A program made the translations under genes and the position numbers. Below the pieces are notes generated by a model that did no database searches, was not told where the DNA came from, and saw only the letters and a program-made list of their open reading frames with translations. A stretch of 64,000 bases of DNA from Acidobacteriota bacterium. Its GTDB lineage: Bacteria > Acidobacteriota > Thermoanaerobaculia > UBA5066. Below, one piece after another: positions 10,084 through 19,816 of this stretch (the first letter of the stretch is position 1; the number at the start of each line of letters is the position of its first letter). The stretch is from NCBI GenBank assembly GCA_029781975.1, contig JAKOVQ010000047.1, forward strand, positions 106,431 to 170,430, read 5' to 3'.

Positions 10084-11017
10084 CGAGGAGCGCGTCGGCG
10101 AAGGCCTTCGGGTCGAAGTCGAGGAGGTCCTCGGCGGTCTCCCCGACGCCGACGTAGCGGACCGGGAGCTTCAGCTCCCTCACGATGGCGAGGATCACCC
10201 CCCCCTTCGCCGTCCCGTCCATCTTCGTCAGGACGAGGCCCGTCACCCCGGCCGACTTGAGGAACTCCCGGGCCTGGGCCAGGCCGTTCATCCCCGTCAC
10301 GGCGTCCAGGACGAGGAGGACCTCGTGCGGCGCGCCCGGGACCTCGCGCGCGGCCACGCGGCGGATCTTCGCGAGCTCCTCCATCAGGTTGTGCTTCGTG
10401 TGGAGGCGCCCGGCAGTGTCGACGTAGAGGACGTCGGCCCGGCGCGCCTTCGCGGCGCTGCACGCGTCGTGGACCACGGCGGCCGGGTCCGCCCCCGGCC
10501 GGTGCTTGACGACGGGGACCCCCAGGCGGCCCGCCCAGACCTCCAGCTGCTCGATCGCCGCCGCCCGGAACGTGTCCGCCGCGGCGAGGAGCGCCACCTG
10601 ACCGGAGCCGATGGCCCGGGCGGCCAGCTTGGCGGCGGTCGTCGTCTTCCCGGTCCCGTTCACCCCGACCATCAGGACGACGCGGGGCATGCCGGGGGGC
10701 GGGGCCGCGGCGGGAGGGGCGGGGAGCGAGAGCCGGCGCTCGATCTCGCCCTTGAGGACCCGCCGGACCGAGTCCGCCTCGGACACCTCGCGCCGGCCCA
10801 GCTCCTCGCGGACGGCCGCCACGAGCTCCGCGGCGGTGGCGGGGCCGACGTCCGCCGTCAGGAGCGCCTCCTCCAGGGCGTCGAGCGCCCTCGGGTCGGG
10901 CGCCACCTTGCTCCGGATGGCGTCGCCCACGCGGGCGATCAGCTCCGTGTGGGTCATGAAGAGCCCGCGCTTCAGGCGGGCGACGAAGGACTTCTTCGCC
11001 GGGGCGTCCGGCGCCAT
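10076..11017 (-). CDS. ftsY: Signal recognition particle receptor FtsY
   Basis: 313 aa. FtsY is the membrane-associated GTPase that receives SRP-ribosome complexes. The N domain is followed by the NG GTPase: G1 GVNGTGKTTTAAKLA, DTFRAAAIEQLEVWA, G3 DTAGRLHTKHNL, G4 TKMDGTAKGG and the closing motif YVGVGETAEDLLDFD. The acidic A domain of enterobacterial FtsY is missing; the protein begins MAPDAPAKKSFVARLKRGL, a short amphipathic membrane-targeting start typical of minimal FtsY. It lies between the roadblock gene and ribD in one run. Confidence 0.96.
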   Translation of the reverse strand: MAPDAPAKKSFVARLKRGLFMTHTELIARVGDAIRSKVAPDPRALDALEEALLTADVGPATAAELVAAVREELGRREVSEADSVRRVLKGEIERRLSLPAPPAAAPPPGMPRVVLMVGVNGTGKTTTAAKLAARAIGSGQVALLAAADTFRAAAIEQLEVWAGRLGVPVVKHRPGADPAAVVHDACSAAKARRADVLYVDTAGRLHTKHNLMEELAKIRRVAAREVPGAPHEVLLVLDAVTGMNGLAQAREFLKSAGVTGLVLTKMDGTAKGGVILAIVRELKLPVRYVGVGETAEDLLDFDPKAFADALLDD

Positions 11018-11022
11018 CGCGC

Positions 11023-11373
11023 TCAGCCGACCTCCGCCGCGAGCACCCGGCGGACGCTCGTCAGCTTCGGGCGGGCGAGCGCCGGAACCCCGTCGGGGCC
11101 GAAGACCACGAGGACGAAGTAGCCCTCGCGGACCGTCGCGGCGAGGATCCGGCCGGACTCGAAGTCGAGGTCGACCTCGGTCACGTCACCCAGGCCGCCG
11201 GGCACCACGGCGCGGCGGATGTCGCTCATCCAGACCGACTGATACGCGCCCAGGCGCTCGACGGCCTCCGGGTCCCCGACCTGGGCGATGGCCTGCCCTT
11301 GCGGGTCGAGGAAGGCGGCCGCCGTCGCCCCCGGCGCCTCGAGGAGCGGAGCGAGGGTGTCGGCGAGGTTCAT
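11023..11373 (-). CDS. Small roadblock/LC7-like protein
   Basis: 116 aa. The pattern MNLADTLAPLLEAPGATAAAFLDPQGQ, then a helix, then ILAATVREGYFVLVVF and a C-terminal helix fits the roadblock/LC7 (MglB-like) fold. Members regulate Ras-like GTPases or form scaffolds. The ATG overlaps the TPR lipoprotein stop (ATGA), and ftsY follows after 5 nt. No MglA-type small GTPase is in the window, so a partner is unknown; FtsY is a GTPase of a different class. The family call is from fold pattern only and could be wrong. Confidence 0.6.
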   Translation of the reverse strand: MNLADTLAPLLEAPGATAAAFLDPQGQAIAQVGDPEAVERLGAYQSVWMSDIRRAVVPGGLGDVTEVDLDFESGRILAATVREGYFVLVVFGPDGVPALARPKLTSVRRVLAAEVG

Positions 11374-12173
11374 GAGGCCCCCTTCGAGGAGGACGGCTCC
11401 GACTCGAGGAAGCGCCTGGCCTTCTTCCCTTCCTCGGACTCGGGCGCGGACTCGGCCGCGCGCTCCATGTAGCGGAGCGCCAGGTCCCGCCGGGACGACG
11501 CGATGAGGCAGAGCGCAGCGTTGTAGTTGGCGACCACGTCCTTGGGATCGTCCTTCAGGACGCGGAGGAAGTCCTCCAGCGCCCCGGAGAAGTTCTCCAG
11601 CCGGAGGCGGACGAGCCCGCGCTCCTTGTAGGCACGGGTGTTGAAAGCGTCGTCCGCGAGGACCAGCGAGAAGTCGCGCTCGGCGTCCGCCCAGCGCTCC
11701 TTCTTCGATGCCAGGAGGCCGCGGTTGAAGCGCGCGTCCTTCACCCCGGAGTTCGGGGCCTTGTCGAGGACGGCGTCGAAGTCCTTCTCCGCGAGGGCGA
11801 GGTTCCCCATCGAGAGGTACGTCACCCCGCGGTTGTTGAGCGCCTCCCAGAAGTCGGCCTGGAGGTCGAGCGCGGCGTCGAAAGACTTGATCGCGCGCGG
11901 GTAGTCCTTCTTGTAGAGGAAGGCGAGGCCGAGGGCGTTCACGACGTTCGGGTCCCTCGGGTTGGCGGTGCGCGCGGCCATCAGGAGCTCGATCGCGTCG
12001 TCGGCCCGCCCCTCCTGCAGCATCGCGAGCCCGTTCCGGTAGTCGACGAGGTCGGAGACGAGAGGGTTCACGCCCATCGGCTTCTGGACCTGGCTCTTGC
12101 AGGCCGGGAGCGCCAGCCCCGCCGCCAGGACGCCCGCCAGGAGGGCTCCCCCCGTCCCGGGGACTCGCCTCAC
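11370..12173 (-). CDS. TPR-repeat lipoprotein
   Basis: 267 aa from a GTG at 12173 that overlaps the HD-GYP stop (GTGA). The N-terminus is a lipoprotein signal (VRRVPGTGGALLAGVLAAGLALPAC) with Cys at about residue 25. At least four tetratricopeptide repeats follow, e.g. ANPRDPNVVNALGLAFLYKK and DYPRAIKSFDAALDL. The role is probably protein-protein contact at the periplasmic face. Co-translation with a membrane HD-GYP protein upstream and a roadblock protein downstream suggests a shared signalling or assembly task, but this is inference. Confidence 0.85.
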   Translation of the reverse strand: MRRVPGTGGALLAGVLAAGLALPACKSQVQKPMGVNPLVSDLVDYRNGLAMLQEGRADDAIELLMAARTANPRDPNVVNALGLAFLYKKDYPRAIKSFDAALDLQADFWEALNNRGVTYLSMGNLALAEKDFDAVLDKAPNSGVKDARFNRGLLASKKERWADAERDFSLVLADDAFNTRAYKERGLVRLRLENFSGALEDFLRVLKDDPKDVVANYNAALCLIASSRRDLALRYMERAAESAPESEEGKKARRFLESEPSSSKGAS

Positions 12174-13921
12174 GCGCTCACCGCCATCCGGGCGGCCTCG
12201 CCGACCACGTCGAGGTCCTTCTTCTCGAAGGCCTGCACCAGGGCGTCGATCACCCGCGCGTCGTACCGGCTCCCGGCGAAAGCCTGGATCCTCGAGACGA
12301 CGTAGTCGAGCTGCATGGCCTTCTGGTACGGCCTCGTCGTCGTCATCGCGTCGAACGTGTCCGCGACCGAGATGATTCGAGCCAGCATCGGGATCTCCTC
12401 CCCGGCGAGCCCGTCGGGGTAGCCGGTGCCGTCCCACTTCTCGTGGTGGTGCTTCATCCCCGGGATCGACCACTTCAGCTGGGGGATCTGCCCCATGATC
12501 AGGGCGCCCTTCACCGGGTGGGTCTTCATCACGTCGAACTCGTCGTCGGTCAGCGCCGTCGGCTTGCGGAGGATCCGGTCGTCGATCCCGATCTTCCCGA
12601 CGTCGTGCAGGAGCGCCGCGATCCGCACCCGCCTCACCTCCTCGGGAGGGAGGCCCATGTTCCGGGCGAGGACGACCGCGTAGCGGGCGACGCGCTCCGA
12701 GTGGCCCCGGGTGTAGGGGTCCTTCGCGTCGACGGCCGCGGCGAGCGCCCGGATCGAGTTGACGAAGAGCTCCTGGTTCTCGCGGGCCGCCTGCCGGAGC
12801 CCCTCGATCGCCTTCTCGAGCTCGGCGGACATGTGGTTGAACGCCTCTCCCAGCTCGGCGAGCTCCACCACCCCGGTGACGTCCACCTTCTGGGAGTAGT
12901 TCCCCTGCGCGATCTCGCGCGTCTTCTCCACGAGGCTCTTGACCGGGCGCGACAGGGCGTTGGCGGCGACGACGGCGGCCAGGACGGCGAGGAGGAGGGC
13001 GAGGGCGCCGCCGAGCGTCGACTCCCGGGTCATCTGGGAGACCGCCGCGAAGGCCCGGGCCTCGTCTTTCTCGACGATGACGCCCCAGTCCGGCACGTCC
13101 GGGGAGGGGCCCACCGGCGAGACCGTCCCGAGGACGCGGCGGGCGTCCGCGCCGTCCCCCCGCAGATAGGCCCTGGTCAGGCGGACCGGGTGGGCGACGA
13201 ACTCGGCCACCAGCTCGGTCCGGAGCAGGCCCTCCCGGTCCGCCACGGCCGCCGGGTCGCTCGCGAGGACGGGCGCCCCGCGCCGGTCCACGACGTAGGC
13301 GACGAGGTCCCGCTTCTTCTCCTGCTCGAGCAGGACCCGGACGGGAGTCAGGGAGACGAAGGCCTCGACGACGCCCATCGGCTCCCTCTGCGGCGAGAGG
13401 ACGGGGACGGCGAGGACGATCCCGCCGTCCGGGAACATCTCGGTCCGGACGGCGTCGCCGACGAACGGGTTCCCCCGGATCGCGGCCGCGAAGGCCCGCC
13501 CCAGCTCGGCCTCGATCGCGGGCTCGACGGTCACCGGCTGGACGGTGCCGCCCTTCCTCTCCGCGTTCAACGCCCTGAGGATGAGGAAGTTGGGGTCCGC
13601 CGCGCTGTACTCGGCGATGAGCGCGCTCTTCCCGACGAACTCGAACGGGTCGGTCCCGGGGGAGATCGACGCGGCGAGCTGGAGGGCCTCCGCGATCTTC
13701 CTGACCTGGATCCGCATCGTCCGGACGTACGACTCGATCGCGTCCGAGAGGTTCACCGCGCTCCTCGTCAGGTACTGCTTCTCGGCCGTCTCGAGCGCTT
13801 CCCTGTTGATCTGGATCAGCCGGACGTGGGACGCCACCATCGGGACGACCGCGACGACCACGAAGACCGCGAGCAGCGCCGTCATGATCCTCAGGCGCGG
13901 GAGGCGGGACGCCAGCGTCAC
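12170..13921 (-). CDS. Membrane sensor with HAMP and HD-GYP phosphodiesterase domain
   Basis: 583 aa. It is predicted to degrade cyclic-di-GMP in response to an extracytoplasmic signal. Layout: a first membrane helix (about residues 12-33), an extracellular Cache-type sensor of about 270 residues with EMFPDGGIVLAVPVLS and WGVIVEKDEA, a second helix (LGGALALLLAVLAAVVAANAL), HAMP (SRPVKSLVEKTREIAQGNYS), a short coiled coil and the HD-GYP domain. Catalytic features are present: HD at 439-440 in LLHDVGKIG and GYP at 500-502 in HHEKWDGTGYPDGL. The GTG start overlaps the aroB stop (GTGA). No GGDEF partner is nearby. Confidence 0.92.
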   Translation of the reverse strand: MTLASRLPRLRIMTALLAVFVVVAVVPMVASHVRLIQINREALETAEKQYLTRSAVNLSDAIESYVRTMRIQVRKIAEALQLAASISPGTDPFEFVGKSALIAEYSAADPNFLILRALNAERKGGTVQPVTVEPAIEAELGRAFAAAIRGNPFVGDAVRTEMFPDGGIVLAVPVLSPQREPMGVVEAFVSLTPVRVLLEQEKKRDLVAYVVDRRGAPVLASDPAAVADREGLLRTELVAEFVAHPVRLTRAYLRGDGADARRVLGTVSPVGPSPDVPDWGVIVEKDEARAFAAVSQMTRESTLGGALALLLAVLAAVVAANALSRPVKSLVEKTREIAQGNYSQKVDVTGVVELAELGEAFNHMSAELEKAIEGLRQAARENQELFVNSIRALAAAVDAKDPYTRGHSERVARYAVVLARNMGLPPEEVRRVRIAALLHDVGKIGIDDRILRKPTALTDDEFDVMKTHPVKGALIMGQIPQLKWSIPGMKHHHEKWDGTGYPDGLAGEEIPMLARIISVADTFDAMTTTRPYQKAMQLDYVVSRIQAFAGSRYDARVIDALVQAFEKKDLDVVGEAARMAVSA

Positions 13922-15048
13922 GAGGCTGGATTGTACGCGCCGGCCTCCCGGAGCCCCCGGACCAGGAGGTCCGCCGCGACCCGCGCCACGTGCGCCTCGC
14001 CGGGCCTGCGGACGAGGACGGCCCTCAGGCCCAGACGGTCCCCCTTCTTGTCGGATCCGAGGAGCGCGGGCCAGCCGGCCAGGACCGGCCGGCCGAGCGC
14101 CGGGGGACGGACCAGCCCCCGGACCCTCTCGGCGAGACGGCCGGCGAGCGCTTCGGACAGCCCGCTCGCGGCGACCGACACCCGGAGGATCGCCAGGAGA
14201 CCCCACGCCACCGCCTCTCCGTGCGCGAGACGGTGACGCGACGCGGTTTCGAGGGCGTGCCCGACCGTGTGCCCCAGGTTCAGGAGCGCCCGCCGTCCGA
14301 GGGTCTCGAAGGGGTCGGCCTTCACCGCGGCGGCCTTGACCCGGAGAGAGCGGGTCACGGCCTCGGCAACGGCTTCCGGCTCGCGCGCCTCGAGACGTCC
14401 CGCCAGCGCCCCGAACCGCCGGTCGAAGGCGCCGTCGAGAATCGAGCACTTGACCACCTCGGCCAGGCCGCTCCGGTAGGCGCGCTCGGGGAGCGAGTCG
14501 AGGAGGCGCGTGTCGGCCAGGACGAGGCGGGGCTGGTGGACCACCCCCGCGAGGTTCTTGCCCGCCGGGAGGTTCACCGCCGTCTTCCCTCCGAGCGCGC
14601 TGTCGGAGGCCGCGAGGAGGGTCGTGGGGAGCTGGACGACGGGGACTCCCCGCAGGGCGAGCGCGGCGGCCAGCCCGGCGACGTCCCCGACCGAGCCTCC
14701 GCCGAAGGCGACGACGCCCCCGTCCCGCCTGAGGCCCCGCCGCGTCAGGCCGTCGAGGAGCCTGCCGAGCGAAGCCCAGGACTTCCCTGCCTCGGCGTCT
14801 GGGACGAGGAGCGGATCGGGGTCGACTCCCGGCGCGCCGCGAAGGGCCGCGCCGAGCGCCTCCCCCTGGGCCGAGAGGACCGGGGACGACGAGACGACGA
14901 ACCACCGGCCGGGCGCGATGCCGGGGAGGGCCGGGGCGAGCCGGGCGAGGGCCCCGGGACCGACGACGACGCGGCAGGGGACCCCCGCGGGCGAGAACGA
15001 GAACGTGCGGAGCCCCGGGACGCCCGGTGCCGTGCTCGACGGCGCCAC
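13918..15048 (-). CDS. aroB: 3-dehydroquinate synthase
   Basis: 376 aa. It is the second step of the shikimate pathway, using NAD+ and a divalent metal. The nucleotide site is GGGSVGDVAGLAAALALRG followed by PTTLLAASDSALGGKTAVN. Metal ligands are visible in SGLAEVVKC (Glu), NLGHTVGHALE (His) and HGEAVAWG (His). The start is GTG at 15048, 13 nt after aspS, with no ATG nearby; length is normal. It sits among tRNA synthetase and signalling genes, so the operon is mixed housekeeping. No other aro gene is in the window. Confidence 0.95.
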   Translation of the reverse strand: MAPSSTAPGVPGLRTFSFSPAGVPCRVVVGPGALARLAPALPGIAPGRWFVVSSSPVLSAQGEALGAALRGAPGVDPDPLLVPDAEAGKSWASLGRLLDGLTRRGLRRDGGVVAFGGGSVGDVAGLAAALALRGVPVVQLPTTLLAASDSALGGKTAVNLPAGKNLAGVVHQPRLVLADTRLLDSLPERAYRSGLAEVVKCSILDGAFDRRFGALAGRLEAREPEAVAEAVTRSLRVKAAAVKADPFETLGRRALLNLGHTVGHALETASRHRLAHGEAVAWGLLAILRVSVAASGLSEALAGRLAERVRGLVRPPALGRPVLAGWPALLGSDKKGDRLGLRAVLVRRPGEAHVARVAADLLVRGLREAGAYNPAS

Positions 15049-15061
15049 GCCCCGCGCCCCC

Positions 15062-16923
<1,862 letters not shown>

Positions 16924-16927
<4 letters not shown>

Positions 16928-18174
16928 CCCTTCAGGTAGGCGGTGAGCTCCGCCTGCGGCACCTCGGCCTGGGTCCGCTCCACGAGGTCCTTCACCACGG
17001 CGGTCCCCGCCTCGCGCTCCCTCTGCCCGAGGAGGACCGCCCTCCGGCAGCCACGCTTCCCGGCGGCCTTGAGCGCGGCGCCCGGCCCCTTTCCCGCGGG
17101 GTCGAGGTCGACGGAGATCCCGGCCGCGCGGAGAGTCCGGGCGAGCGCGAGGGCGGAGGGCCGGTCGGCCGGCTCGATCGCGACGAGCGCCACCGGCGCG
17201 AAGGAGGCCAGCGCCTCCTCGCGGAACGCCTGCGGCAGGACGTCGACCAGCCGGTCCTCGCCGATGGCGAAGCCGATCCCGGGCGTCCGGGGCCCGCCGA
17301 GGTCGGAGACGAGCCTGTCGTACCGGCCGCCTCCGAGGAGGGCGTCCTGGGCCCCGAGGCCGCCGGCCGTCACCTCGAAGACCGTCCGCGTGTAGTAGTC
17401 GAGGCCGCGGACGAGACGGGGCTCGATCCGGAACGGGATCGCGGCGTCCGAGAGGAGCGCCAGGAGCTCCTCGTGGTGCGCCCGCGAGGCCGGGTCGAGG
17501 TGGTCCACCATCTGCGGGGCGCCGGGGAGGACCTCCTTCACGGCCGGGTCCTTCGTGTCGAGGACCCGGAGCGGGTTGTCCTTCAGCCGCCGGAGGTCGT
17601 CGTCCCCCATCCGGCCCGCGAACGGCTCGAGGTACGCGCGGAGGGCCTCCACGAACGCGGGGCGGCACTCCTGGGTCCCGACGCTGTTGAGCGAGACGGC
17701 GAGCCCCGTGAAGCCGAGGCGGCCGAGAAAGTCGAAGAGCATCACGAGGAGCTCGGCGTCGGTGGCGGCGTCGGCCGCCCCGAGGACCTCGGCCCCGATC
17801 TGCCGGAACTCCCGGTAGCGCCCCTTCTGCGGCCGCTCGTACCGGAACTGCGGGCCGGCATACCAGAGCTTCCTCACGCCGGCCGCCTGCACGAGGCCGT
17901 GCTCGACGAGGGCGCGGGCGACGCCGGCGGTGTTCTCCGGCCGGAGGGTGACCGACCGGCCCCCGCGGTCGACGAACGTGTACATCTCCTTGTGGACGAT
18001 GTCCGTCGCCTCCCCCACCGTCCTGACGAAGAGCTCGGTCGGCTCGAGGACGGGCGTCCGGACCTCCTCGAACCCGTGGAGGGCGAAGACCTCCCGGGCC
18101 GTCTCCTCGACGCGGCCCCAGACGCGGGTCTCGGGCGGGAGGAGGTCCCGCGTCCCCTTCACGCTTCCGATCAT
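16924..18174 (-). CDS. hisS: Histidyl-tRNA synthetase
   Basis: 416 aa, normal length. It charges tRNA-His. The N-terminal signature MIGSVKGTRDLLPPE, motif 2 in RYERPQKGRYREFRQIGAEVLG, the His-specific loop RGLDYYTRTVFEV, and motif 3 GIGFAIGEDRLV are all present. A C-terminal anticodon-binding domain of about 90 residues follows. The ATG comes 5 nt after the carbonic anhydrase stop. Genes on both sides overlap or nearly touch, so it is part of the long minus-strand run. Confidence 0.96.
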
Positions 18175-18179
18175 GGCGG

Positions 18180-18743
18180 TCAGAGGACCGGCACGGCGGC
18201 GGGGACGGGCCGCCGCCCGCTCCGCGCGTCCTCGCGCAGGTACTCTTCCTTGTACTCGAGGTAGTTCTTCCAGTAGGTGTCGAGCCCCTCGACCTCGGCC
18301 GGCGTCAGCTCCCGCTTGTAGCGCGCCGGGCTCCCGGCCCAGAGCGTCCGGGGCGCCACCCTCGTCCCGGGAAGGACCACCGCGCCCGCCGCGATCAGGG
18401 CCTTCTCGCCGATCTCGGCGTTGTCGAGGACCGTCGCGTTCATCCCGATGAGCGCCGCCCGGCGGATCGTGCAGGCGTGGACGACCGCGTTGTGACCCAG
18501 CGTCACCTCCTCCTCGAGGAGGAGCGGGCCGACGTCCTTCGTCACGTGGAGGGTGCAGCTGTCCTGGACGTTGGAGCGCGCGCCCACGCGGATGGAGCAG
18601 CAGTCCCCGCGGACCACGGACGAGTACCAGATCGACACGTCGTCCCCCAGGACGACGTCCCCGACGACGGCCGCGGTCTCTGCCAGGAAAACCCGCTCCC
18701 CGAGCCGCGGTACCTTCCCTCGATAGGGCCGGATGATGCTCAC
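18180..18743 (-). CDS. Gamma-class carbonic anhydrase family protein
   Basis: 187 aa. It has a left-handed beta-helix of hexapeptide repeats (VFLAETAAVVGDVVLGDDVS and similar) and trimer-type residues. The three zinc-ligand histidines are at conserved places: SCTLHV, LGHNAV and VVHAC. RGDCCSIRVGARSNVQD matches the family signature. Members are carbonic anhydrases or related zinc proteins; activity cannot be read from sequence alone. A C-terminal helical tail (GLDTYWKNYLEYKEEYL) is longer than in the shortest members. The start is GTG at 18743; on the minus strand TATCGT lies 7 nt before it, suggesting an internal leaderless promoter. Confidence 0.85.
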   Translation of the reverse strand: MSIIRPYRGKVPRLGERVFLAETAAVVGDVVLGDDVSIWYSSVVRGDCCSIRVGARSNVQDSCTLHVTKDVGPLLLEEEVTLGHNAVVHACTIRRAALIGMNATVLDNAEIGEKALIAAGAVVLPGTRVAPRTLWAGSPARYKRELTPAEVEGLDTYWKNYLEYKEEYLREDARSGRRPVPAAVPVL

Positions 18744-18750
18744 GGCCGGG

Positions 18751-18756
18751 ACGATA
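18751..18756 (-). promoter_or_regulatory. -10 box, probably leaderless start of the carbonic anhydrase gene
   Basis: Minus strand TATCGT, then CCCGGCC (7 nt), then the GTG at 18743. The same TATCGTCCCG string precedes the 2Fe-2S gene at 48546. There is no Shine-Dalgarno sequence. It lies in the widest gap (44 bp) of the 14-gene run. Confidence 0.45.
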
Positions 18757-18787
18757 GCAGACCCCGGACGGGCGGGGAGGAGGGGCG

Positions 18788-19816
18788 CTAGACCTTCGTC
18801 AGCCGCGCCGCCAGCTCGCGGGCGCGGCGCGGATCGACCGCCCCGCGGACGACGAGGCGGCCGTCCGCGAAGCGGGTCACGCTCGCCCCTTCCCCCTGGA
18901 CCGTCACCGAGAGCGCCGAGGAGCGGACCACGCGCCACCCCGTCAGCCGGAGCGCGAGGCTCCGCACGTCCACGCGGGCCCCCGGCGGCGCGGGGAAGTG
19001 GTACGCGCCGGGGGAGCGACGCTCCATGCCGGACCGCTCCTCCTCCGACGGGACGGGGACCTCTCCGAAGAGGCAGGGGCAGGGCGGGAAGCCCGGCCCC
19101 CCCGGCTCGACGGCGCTCACGGCCACGGGGTCGGTCCCCGCCCGGACCGCGACGACGCCGGACGCGACCCCCGAGAGGAGGAGCGCGAGCCCCCGCTCCA
19201 CGGCGAGCGCCCCCGCGAGCCTGGCGGCGGACGAGGCGAGCGCGGTCCGCTCGGCGCGGGCCCACGGGTCCTCCGGAGGAGAGGCGAGCGAGTCGAGCGC
19301 TCCCGACGCGCATCGGACACACGGAGGCGCGGGGGGGTGGAACGCGGCGACGACGGCGATCCGCCCCTCCGTCCGGGCGAGCACCCAGGGCGTCCCGGAG
19401 CGGCGGACGGCCGCGTCGACCAGGAGGTGCGCTCCCCGCGTGTCGGTCGCGTCGACGACGAGCCGGGCTCCCGCGAGGAGCTCGTCGGCGTTGTCGAGCC
19501 CCAGCTCGGTCACGACGGGGACGACCTCCACGTCGGGCGCGACCGTCCGGAGCGCGTCCGCGACCGCGACGGCCTTCTCGCGGCAGCGTTCGGCGTCCTC
19601 GACGCTCACGAGGGAGTGGGTCGCCAGGTTCCGGTGGAGGACGACGTCGAGGTCGACGAGGGTGAGCTTCCCGACGCCCGCCCGGGCGAGCCCCTCCGCG
19701 GCCGCCGAGCCGGCCGCGCCGCAACCCACCACGACGGCCTCCGCCGCCGCGAGCCGGGGGTCGGGCAGCGTCGCCGGGGCGGCGCCCTCGGCCTCGGGAC
19801 GAAGCGGCTCGCTCAT
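18788..19816 (-). CDS. ThiF/MoeB-family adenylyltransferase
   Basis: 342 aa. E1-like enzymes adenylate the C-terminus of a small sulfur carrier (ThiS, MoaD). The nucleotide-binding loop VVVGCGAAGSAAAEGLARAGVG is followed by LTLVDLDVVLHRNLATHS and the VDATDT strand. Zinc-type Cys pairs appear as PPCVRCASG and FPPCPCLFG. A C-terminal add-on of about 65 residues (SLALRLTGWRVVRSSA to DGRLVVRGAVDPRRARELA) is seen in many stand-alone ThiF-family proteins. No ThiS or MoaD gene is near, so the carrier is unknown. The ATG overlaps the recN stop (ATGA). Confidence 0.85.
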   Translation of the reverse strand: MSEPLRPEAEGAAPATLPDPRLAAAEAVVVGCGAAGSAAAEGLARAGVGKLTLVDLDVVLHRNLATHSLVSVEDAERCREKAVAVADALRTVAPDVEVVPVVTELGLDNADELLAGARLVVDATDTRGAHLLVDAAVRRSGTPWVLARTEGRIAVVAAFHPPAPPCVRCASGALDSLASPPEDPWARAERTALASSAARLAGALAVERGLALLLSGVASGVVAVRAGTDPVAVSAVEPGGPGFPPCPCLFGEVPVPSEEERSGMERRSPGAYHFPAPPGARVDVRSLALRLTGWRVVRSSALSVTVQGEGASVTRFADGRLVVRGAVDPRRARELAARLTKV

